From Gammaproteobacteria bacterium (GTDB lineage Bacteria; Pseudomonadota; Gammaproteobacteria; Nevskiales; Nevskiaceae): 64,000 nucleotides of DNA. How positions within the stretch are numbered: position 1 is the first letter of the stretch; each line of letters opens with the position of its first letter. The notes under the pieces were generated by a model, which searched no databases, was not told the DNA's origin, and worked only from the letters and a program-made list of their open reading frames with translations. The position numbers were made by a program, and so were the translations under genes. This document shows, piece after piece, positions 8,709-19,088 of this stretch. Location: contig JAPLSA010000017.1 in assembly GCA_026398815.1 (NCBI GenBank), forward strand, positions 682,001-746,000, in the 5' to 3' direction.

Positions 8709-11306
8709 TCAGGCCGCCTTGTTGGAGGCCAGGAAGTCCATCGCGAAGCGCTGCAGCACGCCGCCCGCTTCGTAGACCAGCACTTCTTCATCGGAATCCA
8801 GACGGCAGGTCATCGGCACTTCGAGCTTCTCGCCGTTCTTGCGCGTGATGACCAGGGTCAGCGTCGTGCGCGGTGCCAGCTTGCCTTCGACGTCGTAGGT
8901 TTCGGTGCCGTCCAGCCCCAGCGTCAGGCGGGTGGTGCCCGGCTTGAACTCCAGCGGCAGCACGCCCATGCCGATCAGATTGGTGCGGTGGATGCGCTCG
9001 AAGCCTTCGGCGGCGATCACTTCGACACCAGCCAGACGCACGCCCTTGGCCGCCCAGTCACGCGAGCTACCCTGGCCGTAGTCGGCACCGGCAACGATGA
9101 TCAGCGGCTGCTTGCGTTCCATGTAGGTTTCGATCGCTTCCCACATGCGCACGACCTTGCCTTCCGGCTCGACGCGCGCCAGCGAACCCTTCTTGACCTT
9201 GCCGTCGACCACCGCCATCTCGTTGACCAGCTGCGGGTTGGCGAAGGTGGCGCGCTGCGCGGTCAGATGGTCGCCGCGATGGGTGGCGTAGCTGTTGAAG
9301 TCCTCTTCCGGCACGCCCATCTTGTGCAGGTACTCGCCTGCGGCCGAGTCCATCATGATCGCGTTCGACGGCGACAGATGGTCGGTCGTGATGTTGTCCG
9401 GCAGCACCGCCAGCGGGCGCAGGCCCTTCAGGGTGCGGGCACCGGCCAGCGCGCCTTCCCAGTACGGCGGACGGCGGATGTAGGTGCTCATCTCGCGCCA
9501 GGCGTACAGCGGGCTGATGGTCTTGCCGTCGTCGGCTTCCTTCTTGAACATCGGGTCGTAGACGGCGCGGAACTGCGTCGGGTTGACCGACTTGGCGACC
9601 ACGGCGTCGATCTCGGCATCGGTCGGCCAGATGTCCTTCAAGGTCACCGGCTTGCCGTTCTTGTCCAGACCCAGCACGTCCTTCTCGATGTCGAAGCGCA
9701 CGGTGCCGGCGATCGCGTAGGCGACAACCAGCGGCGGCGATGCGAGGAAAGCCTGCTTGGCGTACGGGTGGATGCGGCCATCGAAGTTGCGGTTGCCGGA
9801 CAGCACGGCGGTGGCATACAGATCGCGGTCGATGATTTCCTGCTGGATCTTCGGATCGAGCGCGCCCGACATGCCGTTGCAGGTGGTGCAGGCGAAAGCG
9901 ACGATGCCGAAGCCCAGGCTTTCCAGCTCACCGAGCAGCTGGGCGTCCTTCAGATAGCTTTCGACGACCTTCGAGCCGGGGGCAAGCGAGGACTTCACCC
10001 AGGGCTTGCGGGTCAGGCCGGCCTTGTTGGCGTTGCGCGCCAGCAGGCCGGCGGCGATCACGTTGCGTGGGTTCGAGGTGTTGGTGCAGCTGGTGATGGC
10101 CGCGATGATCACCGCGCCGTCCGGCATCTTGCCGTCCGCCGGCAGCTCCCACGGTGCGGCGATGCCGCGCTCGGCCAGAGCCGAGGTCGGCAGGCGCTTG
10201 TGCGGGTTCGACGGGCCGGCCATGTTGCGGACCACGGTGCCGAGATCGAACGTCAGCACGCGCTCGTATTCGGCGGTCGCAAGGCTCTCGGCCCACAGGC
10301 CGCAGTGCTTGGCATAGGTCTCGACCAGCTTGACCTGCTCGTCCGAGCGGCCGGTGAGCTTCAGGTAGTCGATGGTGTTCTTGTCGATGAAGAACATCGC
10401 CGCCGTGGCGCCGTATTCCGGCGCCATGTTGGAGATCGTCGCGCGGTCGCCCAGGGTCAGCGCGGCGGCGCCCGGTCCGCGGAATTCGAGGTAGTGGCCA
10501 ACAACCTTTTCCTTGCGCAGGAATTCGGTCAGCGCCAGCACCACGTCGGTGGCGGTGATGCCCGGTGCCGGCTTGCCGGTCAGCTCCACACCGGTGATAT
10601 CCGGCAGGCGCATCCACGAGGCGCGGCCCAGCATGACGTTCTCGGCTTCCAGGCCGCCAACGCCGATGGCGATGACGCCCAGCGCATCGACGTGCGGCGT
10701 GTGGCTGTCGGTACCGACGCAGGTATCCGGGAAGGCCACACCGTCCTGCGTGTAGATCACCGGCGACATTCTTTCGAGATTGATCTGATGCATGATCCCG
10801 TTGCCCGGCGGGATCACTTCCATGTTCTTGAAGGCCTTCTTGGTCCAGTCGATGAAGTGGAAGCGGTCATCGTTGCGGCGATCTTCCACGGCGCGGTTCT
10901 TGGCGAACGCATCCTTCTCGAAGCCGCCGTATTCGACCGCCAGCGAGTGGTCGACGATCAGCTGCACCGGCACGACAGGGTTCACTTTCGCCGGATCACC
11001 GCCCATGTCGGCAATCGCATCGCGCAGGCCGGCAAGATCGACCAGCGCGGTCTGGCCCAGGATGTCGTGGCAGACCACGCGCACCGGGAACCACGGGAAA
11101 TCGAGGTCGCGCTTGCGCTCGATCAGCTGGCCCAGGTAGGCATTGACCTTCCCCGGCTCGCCCTTGCGCACCAGGTTTTCGGCATGCACGCGAGCGGTGT
11201 ACGGCAGCTTCGCCCAGGCACCGGGCTGGATGGCGTCGACCGCCGCGCGGGCGTCGAAGTAGTCGAGAGAAGTGCCGGGAAGGTTCTTGCGGTACTGGGT
11301 ATTCAT
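8709..11306 (-). CDS. acnD: 2-methylcitrate dehydratase, AcnD type (Fe/S)
   Basis: Aconitase-superfamily enzyme (865 aa) of the methylcitrate cycle that dehydrates 2-methylcitrate toward 2-methylaconitate. The N-terminus MNTQYRKNLPGTSLDYFDAR is specific to AcnD and not AcnA or AcnB. The 4Fe-4S cysteines lie in ITSCTNTSNP and FACTTCNGMSG, and swivel-domain residues GQGSSRDWAAKG are present. It is third in prpB-prpC-acnD. AcnD in other bacteria works with the isomerase PrpF, and no prpF follows: the gene ends 43 nt before a terminator and a convergent gene. Confidence 0.95.
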   Translation of the reverse strand: MNTQYRKNLPGTSLDYFDARAAVDAIQPGAWAKLPYTARVHAENLVRKGEPGKVNAYLGQLIERKRDLDFPWFPVRVVCHDILGQTALVDLAGLRDAIADMGGDPAKVNPVVPVQLIVDHSLAVEYGGFEKDAFAKNRAVEDRRNDDRFHFIDWTKKAFKNMEVIPPGNGIMHQINLERMSPVIYTQDGVAFPDTCVGTDSHTPHVDALGVIAIGVGGLEAENVMLGRASWMRLPDITGVELTGKPAPGITATDVVLALTEFLRKEKVVGHYLEFRGPGAAALTLGDRATISNMAPEYGATAAMFFIDKNTIDYLKLTGRSDEQVKLVETYAKHCGLWAESLATAEYERVLTFDLGTVVRNMAGPSNPHKRLPTSALAERGIAAPWELPADGKMPDGAVIIAAITSCTNTSNPRNVIAAGLLARNANKAGLTRKPWVKSSLAPGSKVVESYLKDAQLLGELESLGFGIVAFACTTCNGMSGALDPKIQQEIIDRDLYATAVLSGNRNFDGRIHPYAKQAFLASPPLVVAYAIAGTVRFDIEKDVLGLDKNGKPVTLKDIWPTDAEIDAVVAKSVNPTQFRAVYDPMFKKEADDGKTISPLYAWREMSTYIRRPPYWEGALAGARTLKGLRPLAVLPDNITTDHLSPSNAIMMDSAAGEYLHKMGVPEEDFNSYATHRGDHLTAQRATFANPQLVNEMAVVDGKVKKGSLARVEPEGKVVRMWEAIETYMERKQPLIIVAGADYGQGSSRDWAAKGVRLAGVEVIAAEGFERIHRTNLIGMGVLPLEFKPGTTRLTLGLDGTETYDVEGKLAPRTTLTLVITRKNGEKLEVPMTCRLDSDEEVLVYEAGGVLQRFAMDFLASNKAA

Positions 11307-11353
11307 GGGCGTTTTGAGATCCGGTGCAGCCGAATTCGGGGAACTGTGCCTGC

Positions 11354-11447
11354 TCCCGCCGGGAGGAGGCGGGATGAGGGTCTTGCCGTCGGCGCCAGCG
11401 CGAACGCCGGAAAGACCCTCACCCGGCCCGCTCCACCACGGAGCGGG
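11354..11447. repeat. Three consecutive hairpins between prpC and acnD
   Basis: The 153-nt gap between prpC and acnD holds three inverted repeats in a row. They are TCCCGCC/GGCGGGA (11354-11374), GAGGGTCTT/AAGACCCTC (11376-11420) and CCCGCTCC/GGAGCGGG (11427-11447). There are no T-runs. The layout resembles REP-type intergenic palindromes and could stabilise the upstream mRNA or reduce read-through into acnD. Confidence 0.6.
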
Positions 11448-11459
11448 CGGGCAGCGGTG

Positions 11460-12617
11460 TTACTTGCGATCCTTCAGCGGCACGAACTTGAGGTCTTCCG
11501 GCCCCACGTAGTTCGCGCTCGGGCGAATGATCTTGCCGTCGATGCGCTGCTCGATGACGTGCGCCGACCAGCCGCTGGTGCGGGCGATCACGAACAGCGG
11601 CGTGAACATCGCGGTCGGCACGCCCATCACGTGGTAGCTGACGGCCGAGAACCAGTCGAGGTTCGGGAACATCTTCTTGATGTCCCACATCACCGTTTCC
11701 AGCCGCTCGGCGATGTCGAACATCTTGGTGCTGCCCGCCTCGATCGACAGTTCCTTGGCGACCTGCTTGATCACCTTGTTGCGCGGATCGCTGACCGTGT
11801 AGACCGGGTGGCCGAAGCCGATCACCACTTCCTTCTTCTCGACGCGCGCCTTGATGTCGGCTTCCGCTTCATCCGGGCTGTCGTAGCGCTTCTGGATCTC
11901 GAACGCCACTTCGTTGGCGCCGCCGTGCTTCGGGCCGCGCAGCGCGCCGATGCCGCCGGCGATGGCCGAGTACATGTCCGAACCGGTGCCGGCGACCACG
12001 CGGCTGGTGAACGTCGAGGCGTTGAACTCGTGCTCGGCGTACAGGATCAGGCTGGTGTGCATCGCCTTCACCCACGACTCGCGCGGCTTCTCGCCGTGCA
12101 GCAGGTGCAGGAAGTGGCCGCCGATCGAATCGTCGTCGGTCTCGACGTCGATGATGTTGCCGTTGTGGCTGTAGTGGTACCAGTACAGCAGCATCGAGCC
12201 GAGGCTGGCCATCAGCTTGTCGGCGATGTCGCGGGCACCCGGATGGTTGTGGTCATCCTTCTCCGGCAGCACGCAGCCGAGTGCGGAGACGCCGGTGCGC
12301 ATCACGTCCATCGGGTGCGAAGCGGCCGGCAGCTGCTCCAGCACGCTCTTGACCGCCGCCGGCAGGCCGCGCAGCGCCTTCAGCTTGGTCTTGTAGGCCT
12401 TCAGCTCGGCGGCGTTTGGCAGCTTGCCGTGCACCAGCAGATGGGCGATTTCCTCGAACTCGCAGGCATTGGCGACATCGAGGATGTCGTAGCCGCGGTA
12501 ATGCAGGTCGTTGCCGGTGCGGCCGACGGTGCACAGCGCCGTGTTGCCGGCAGCGGTGCCGGACAGCGCGACGGACTTCTTCGGCTTGAAGCCGGGGGCG
12601 GCGGTGGTTTCGCTCAT
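11460..12617 (-). CDS. prpC: 2-methylcitrate synthase
   Basis: Condenses propionyl-CoA with oxaloacetate to 2-methylcitrate (385 aa). Citrate-synthase catalytic regions are [11 protein letters not shown] (His) and [16 protein letters not shown] (His), with a late active-site Asp region. The fragment [21 protein letters not shown] is of PrpC rather than GltA type. The start at 12617 (MSETTAAPG) is preceded by GGAGA. A TTG two codons earlier is also in frame but less likely. It lies 180 nt downstream of prpB, separated by repeats, and would be driven by the PrpR-controlled promoter. Confidence 0.95.
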   Translation of the reverse strand: MSETTAAPGFKPKKSVALSGTAAGNTALCTVGRTGNDLHYRGYDILDVANACEFEEIAHLLVHGKLPNAAELKAYKTKLKALRGLPAAVKSVLEQLPAASHPMDVMRTGVSALGCVLPEKDDHNHPGARDIADKLMASLGSMLLYWYHYSHNGNIIDVETDDDSIGGHFLHLLHGEKPRESWVKAMHTSLILYAEHEFNASTFTSRVVAGTGSDMYSAIAGGIGALRGPKHGGANEVAFEIQKRYDSPDEAEADIKARVEKKEVVIGFGHPVYTVSDPRNKVIKQVAKELSIEAGSTKMFDIAERLETVMWDIKKMFPNLDWFSAVSYHVMGVPTAMFTPLFVIARTSGWSAHVIEQRIDGKIIRPSANYVGPEDLKFVPLKDRK

Positions 12618-12683
12618 TCTCAATCTCCGTTTCGGTTGTCGGTCCCGCCGGGGCGGGAGTTCGTTTTCTGATCTAGCGGGGCC

Positions 12684-12798
12684 ACGGGATTCCGGCGGGT
12701 GCCGGAATGACGCTGCATCTCACCTGGGTCACGGCTTTCGCCGGGATGACGCTGTATCTCACCTGGATCCCGGCTTTCGCCGGGATGACGCTGCGCGT
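12684..12798. repeat. Three tandem imperfect repeats in the prpB-prpC gap
   Basis: A unit of about 38 bp is repeated (about 12684-12720, 12721-12760 and 12761-12798). It has the form CACCTGGnTCnCGGCTTTCGCCGGGATGACGCTG, the first copy being more divergent. Each unit contains a small hairpin around CGG...CCG ending GGAATGAC or GGGATGAC. The pattern resembles the short 'CCGGCTTTCGCCGGGATGAC' intergenic repeats common in proteobacteria. The last copy ends at the prpB stop. Confidence 0.8.
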
Positions 12799-13682
12799 CA
12801 CTTCTTCTTGGCGGCGAACAGGGCGTCGAGGCGGTTCTCGAAGGCGTGGTAGCCGATCCGGTCGTACAGCTCGGCGCGGGTCTGCATCAGCTCGATCACG
12901 TCCTTCTGATGGCCGTTGCCGCGGATCGAGGTGTAGACCGCTTCGGCCGCCTTGTTGGCCGCACGGAACGCGCTCAGCGGATACAGCTGGATCGCCACGC
13001 CGACCGAAGCCAGTTCGTCGCGGGTGAACAGCGGGGTGGCGCCGAACTCGGTGATGTTGGCGAGCACCGGCACCTTCACCGCATCGACGAAGCGCTTGTA
13101 GGTCGGCAGGTCATAGGCGGCCTCGGCGAAGATGCCGTCGGCACCGGCTTCGACGCAGGCGATCGAACGCTCGATCGCGGCATCGACACCTTCGGCCTGG
13201 ATCGCGTCGGTGCGGGCGATGATGAAGAAATCCTTGTCGGTCTTGGCGTCGGCCGCGGCCTTGACGCGGTCGGCCATCTCTTCCTTGGAGACGATTTCCT
13301 TGCCCGGCCGGTGGCCGCAGCGCTTGGCGCCGACCTGATCCTCGATGTGGCAGGCGGCAGCGCCGGCCTTGATCAGCGACTTCACGGTGCGCTCGATGTT
13401 GAAGGCGCTGGCACCGAAGCCGGTGTCGATGTCGACCAGCAGCGGCAGGTCGCAGACGTCGGTGATGCGGCGGGTGTCGACCAGCACGTCGTCGAGGTTG
13501 TTGATGCCGAGGTCCGGCATGCCCAGCGAGCCGGCCGCGACGCCGCCGCCCGACAGGTAGATCGCCTTGAAGCCGGCACGCTGGGCCAGCAGCGCATGGT
13601 TGGCGTTGATCGCGCCAATCACCTGCAGCGGCGACTCGGCGGCGAGAGCGGCGCGGAAACGGGCACCGGCGGAAGACGTCAT
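12798..13682 (-). CDS. prpB: 2-methylisocitrate lyase
   Basis: Cleaves 2-methylisocitrate to pyruvate and succinate, the last step of the methylcitrate cycle (294 aa). It belongs to the isocitrate lyase/PEP mutase superfamily. The catalytic loop [17 protein letters not shown] identifies Prp[10 protein letters not shown] supplies the metal Asp residues, and AITEF-like [11 protein letters not shown] is also typical. The ATG at 13682 has a GAGGAG site 7 nt upstream, while an in-frame Met at 13724 has none. It is first gene of the operon and divergent from prpR across 260 bp. Confidence 0.96.
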   Translation of the reverse strand: MTSSAGARFRAALAAESPLQVIGAINANHALLAQRAGFKAIYLSGGGVAAGSLGMPDLGINNLDDVLVDTRRITDVCDLPLLVDIDTGFGASAFNIERTVKSLIKAGAAACHIEDQVGAKRCGHRPGKEIVSKEEMADRVKAAADAKTDKDFFIIARTDAIQAEGVDAAIERSIACVEAGADGIFAEAAYDLPTYKRFVDAVKVPVLANITEFGATPLFTRDELASVGVAIQLYPLSAFRAANKAAEAVYTSIRGNGHQKDVIELMQTRAELYDRIGYHAFENRLDALFAAKKK

Positions 13683-13769
13683 GGGGCAACTCCTCGAATG
13701 TCGGGCGGACAGCGGGGCCGGCAACCGGCACCCCGAAGGCCCGTCATGAAATGGCAGGCGTGGCTCATA

Positions 13770-13785
13770 ACCAAGACGCGTGCCA
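13770..13785 (-). promoter_or_regulatory. Candidate sigma54 promoter of prpBC-acnD
   Basis: On the minus strand the sequence reads TGGCACG-N4-TTGGT (13785 to 13770). This matches the -24 element exactly, but the -12 element has GG where GC is expected. It would put the transcription start near 13760, about 78 nt before the prpB ATG. Support comes mainly from the neighbour PrpR being a sigma54 activator. Confidence 0.45.
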
Positions 13786-13906
13786 TCGCGATCGGCGGCT
13801 AGTCAGCACCGATTCGTCGATCACAATTTGATGTTTTTATTGAATATCCTCAAATTTCGCCGTCCGCCACCCGGGTGATCTAGGGCGGCCGCCGGCCGCT
13901 TGCAGG

Positions 13907-13939
13907 GTTTCATGGAACACGCGGAACGTTGCATGAAAC
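13907..13939. promoter_or_regulatory. Paired palindromes, candidate PrpR operators
   Basis: Two 12-bp near-palindromes, GTTTCATGGAAC (13907-13918) and GTTGCATGAAAC (13928-13939), have centres 21 bp apart, that is two helical turns. Their outer halves also form an exact 8-bp inverted repeat GTTTCATG/CATGAAAC. They lie 3 nt before the prpR ATG and about 120 bp upstream of the candidate sigma54 promoter, as expected of enhancer sites. Assignment to PrpR is inferred from position. Confidence 0.65.
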
Positions 13940-13942
13940 ATA

Positions 13943-15583
<1,641 letters not shown>

Positions 15584-15658
15584 AGCCCGCCGCGCGCCAG
15601 CGCATTCACGGCCGGCCGCGCATGCGAACATCGACGCCCGACCGGATCGACTCCTGCG

Positions 15659-16225
15659 ATGGCCAAGCTGTACTTCCGCTATGCCGCGATGAACGCCGGC
15701 AAATCGACCGCGCTGCTGCAGGTGGCGCACAACTACGAGGAGCGCGGCCAGCGCGTCGAGCTGTTCACGTCGGCGCTCGACGTGCGCTCCGGCTACGGCC
15801 GCATCGCCTCGCGGCTGGGCCTGTCCCGCGAGGCCGAAGCGTATTCGGCGACCACCGATTTCGAAGCGCTGTACCGGCTGCGCAGCGCGCCGTCCTGCGT
15901 GCTGATCGACGAGGCGCAGTTCCTGAGCGCCGAACAGGTGACGCAGCTGCACCGGATCGCGCACCTGTGCGGCATTCCGGTGATCTGCTACGGCATCCGC
16001 AGCGATTTTCGCGGCGACGCCTTCCCCGGCTCGCGCGCGCTGCTGACCCTGGCCGATGATCTGGAGGAGATGAAGACGGTCTGCCGCTGCGGCCGGAAGG
16101 CGACCATGAACCTGCGCTTCGACGCCTCCGGCCAGCAGACGCTGTTCGGCGAACAGGTGGAGATCGGCGGCGAGGAACGCTACGAAGCCGTCTGCGCGCG
16201 CCGCTTCTACACCGGCTGCTGCTGA
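15659..16225 (+). CDS. tdk: Thymidine kinase
   Basis: Type II thymidine kinase of the nucleotide salvage pathway, phosphorylating thymidine with ATP in the cytosol (188 aa). The P-loop is MNAGKSTALL (about residues 11-20). Walker B is VLIDEAQFL, and the DEAQFL Glu is the catalytic base. Zinc cysteines are in CRCGRKATMN and near the C-terminus in VCARRFYTGCC. The lasso region contains FDASGQQTLFGEQVEIGGEERYE. It lies 75 nt after prpR on the same strand and has no link to propionate metabolism. Confidence 0.95.
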   Translation: MAKLYFRYAAMNAGKSTALLQVAHNYEERGQRVELFTSALDVRSGYGRIASRLGLSREAEAYSATTDFEALYRLRSAPSCVLIDEAQFLSAEQVTQLHRIAHLCGIPVICYGIRSDFRGDAFPGSRALLTLADDLEEMKTVCRCGRKATMNLRFDASGQQTLFGEQVEIGGEERYEAVCARRFYTGCC

Positions 16226-16269
16226 CCGGCGACCGCGCGCCGACGTGAAAGCTCAGACCCGGATCGGGC

Positions 16270-16878
16270 TCAGGCGCCGTGCGCGTCCATCAGCGTCTGG
16301 GCGGCGCGCAGCGCGCTGACCACCGGGCCGCCTTTCGGAAAGGTCAGCCGCGCCAGGTAGCCGCCTTCCATCAGCAGCATCAGCGCATCGCCGAGCTGCT
16401 CGGGATCACGGGCTTTCATCGCCGTCGCCAGCGCCCGGAAGCGGCGGCGGATCTCGCTCTTGTGGCTGACCACGACGGCGCGGCCGGGGTGCTCGTCCTC
16501 GACGATCTCGACCGCCGCATTGGCCAGCCCGCAGCCGCGCGATTCCTTCGAGCAGGTCTTGTTGACGTGCGCCTCGAACAGCGCCTCGACCTGCTGGCGC
16601 GGCTGGTTCTGGTACGGCGCGACGACCTCGTCCCACCAGCTCCAGAAGTGCGCGTCCTTGTGGCGAAGGTAGTCCGCCACCAGCTCGTCCTTGGACGGAA
16701 AGCTGCGGTAGAAGCTCATCTTGTTGGTGCTGGCGGCACCGACGATGGCGTCGATGCCGACCGCACGGATGCCGTGCCGGTAGAACAGCTCGCAGGCCGT
16801 TTCGAAGATGCGGTCGCGCACGCGCGGCCGCGCGGCCGGTTCGCAGGCGGGCAGGTCTTCGGGCTTGGCGACGCTCAT
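16270..16878 (-). CDS. TetR-family transcriptional regulator
   Basis: A DNA-binding repressor of 202 aa. An N-terminal helix-turn-helix (about 25-70; ACELFYRHGIRAVGIDAIV then TNKMSFYRSFPSKDELV) precedes an alpha-helical ligand domain containing CSKESRGCGLANAAVE, a Cys-rich motif shared by one TetR subgroup. The start is set at 16878 (MSVAKPEDL). Upstream in-frame Met codons (16923, 16950) lie at or inside the two operators at 16924-16967 and would make the leader untenable. It is divergent from the SDR/OYE genes, which it probably represses together with itself. Confidence 0.88.
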   Translation of the reverse strand: MSVAKPEDLPACEPAARPRVRDRIFETACELFYRHGIRAVGIDAIVGAASTNKMSFYRSFPSKDELVADYLRHKDAHFWSWWDEVVAPYQNQPRQQVEALFEAHVNKTCSKESRGCGLANAAVEIVEDEHPGRAVVVSHKSEIRRRFRALATAMKARDPEQLGDALMLLMEGGYLARLTFPKGGPVVSALRAAQTLMDAHGA

Positions 16879-16923
16879 CTCACGGCACTCGCGGTCCTGG
16901 AGTTCGATGCACTTGACAGGCAT

Positions 16924-16967
16924 GTTACCGATCAGTAACTTCGCCGCCACTGTTACCGATCGGTAAC
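16924..16967. promoter_or_regulatory. Two TetR-type operators
   Basis: GTTACCGATCAGTAAC (16924-16939) and the perfect palindrome GTTACCGATCGGTAAC (16952-16967) differ at one base. Their centres are 28 bp apart. They lie between the divergent tetR and SDR genes, the normal place for a TetR-family autoregulatory operator. Confidence 0.88.
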
Positions 16968-17052
16968 AACGCCGGGCGGACGATGTTGCAATAGTGTGTC
17001 GACACGCTGCAACACCGGGTGTCGCGCCGGAGACCCCTCAGGAGAACTGCAG

Positions 17053-17778
17053 ATGAGCAAGATTGCCCTGATCACCGGTGCCGCCAAAGGCATCGGCTTT
17101 GAAACCGCCCGCCAGCTGGCGCAGGCCGGCGTCCACGTGATCGTCGCCGCGCGCAGCCAGGACAAGGCCGATGCCGCCGTCGCCGGGCTGAAGGCCGAAG
17201 GCCTGACGGTCGAAGCGCTGGCGCTGGAAGTCACCGATGCCGCCAGCATCGCGGCGGCGGCCGCTGCGGTAGCCGCACGCCACGGGCGGCTGGATATCCT
17301 GATCAACAACGCCGGCGTGATGCACGACGACCCGGCGAAGAAGGTCAGCGAGCAGTCGCTCGATACCTGGCGTAGCACCTTCGACACCAACTTGTTCGGC
17401 GTCATCGCGGTGACCCAGGCGTTCCTGCCGCTGCTGCGCAAGTCGGCCGCCGGACGCATCGTCAACCTGTCGAGCATCCTCGGCTCCAATACGCTGCACG
17501 CCACGCCCGGCTCGCCGATCTACGACTTCAAGGTGCCGGCCTACAACGTGTCGAAGACCGCGCTGAACGGCTGGACCGTGCAGCTGGCCTACGAGCTGCG
17601 CGACACCGCGATCAAGGTCAACGCCGCGCATCCCGGCCATGTGCAGACCGACATGGGCGGCCCGAACGCGCCGATGGCGATCACCGATGGCGCGAAGACC
17701 AGCGTGCAGCTGGCGCTGCTACCGGCCGATGGCCCGAACGGCGGCTACTTCCACATGGGCGACACGCTGCCCTGGTAA
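17053..17778 (+). CDS. Short-chain dehydrogenase/reductase
   Basis: NAD(P)-dependent classical SDR of 241 aa, probably a carbonyl reductase. The Rossmann glycine motif is TGAAKGIG (about 8-15). NNAG is in LINNAGVMHD, the catalytic Ser lies in the NLSSILGSN strand, and the catalytic Tyr/Lys pair is in YNVSK. The start has AGGAG about 8 nt upstream. The gene faces the TetR regulator across two operators and is followed by an Old Yellow Enzyme. The pair may reduce reactive carbonyls or enones, but the substrate is unknown. Confidence 0.92.
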   Translation: MSKIALITGAAKGIGFETARQLAQAGVHVIVAARSQDKADAAVAGLKAEGLTVEALALEVTDAASIAAAAAAVAARHGRLDILINNAGVMHDDPAKKVSEQSLDTWRSTFDTNLFGVIAVTQAFLPLLRKSAAGRIVNLSSILGSNTLHATPGSPIYDFKVPAYNVSKTALNGWTVQLAYELRDTAIKVNAAHPGHVQTDMGGPNAPMAITDGAKTSVQLALLPADGPNGGYFHMGDTLPW

Positions 17779-17802
17779 CGCTCGAAAGCCCACCGCAGAA
17801 GC

Positions 17803-17935
17803 AACCGTTCAACGCAAAGGCGCAAAGGGAAAAGAAAGGACGCAGAGAACAGCTGAAACGGCGCTTGAAAAGCCTTGCATCGCTTTTCCTTTGCGTCCTT
17901 GCTTTGGCTTCTCCTTTGCGCCTTTGCGGTTAACT
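17803..17935. repeat. Long imperfect inverted repeat between SDR and OYE genes
   Basis: The left arm (about 17803-17850) contains AACGCAAAGGCGCAAAGG and AAGGACGCAGAG. The right arm (about 17881-17935) contains the reverse complements TCCTTTGCGCCTTTGCGGTT and CCTTTGCGTCCTT. The arms pair over about 45 bp with small gaps and an inner loop of about 30 nt. The motif resembles the 'GCAAAGGCGCAAAGG' intergenic palindromes seen in many proteobacteria. It could act as a terminator or stability element within the SDR-OYE transcript. Confidence 0.75.
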
Positions 17936-17979
17936 TTTTCTTTTTAATCCAACGTCAATCAACAAACCAAGGAACAGAC

Positions 17980-19056
<1,077 letters not shown>

Positions 19057-19088
19057 GCGGCCGCGCCGTCCGACCCCCACCGCCCGCC

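Noticed and set aside
8562-12671. A 1369-aa open frame on the plus strand opposite acnD and prpC
   Set aside because: It is a GC-rich antisense shadow: both minus-strand genes are unmistakable enzymes, and the frame is rich in Arg, His and Gln with no family motif.
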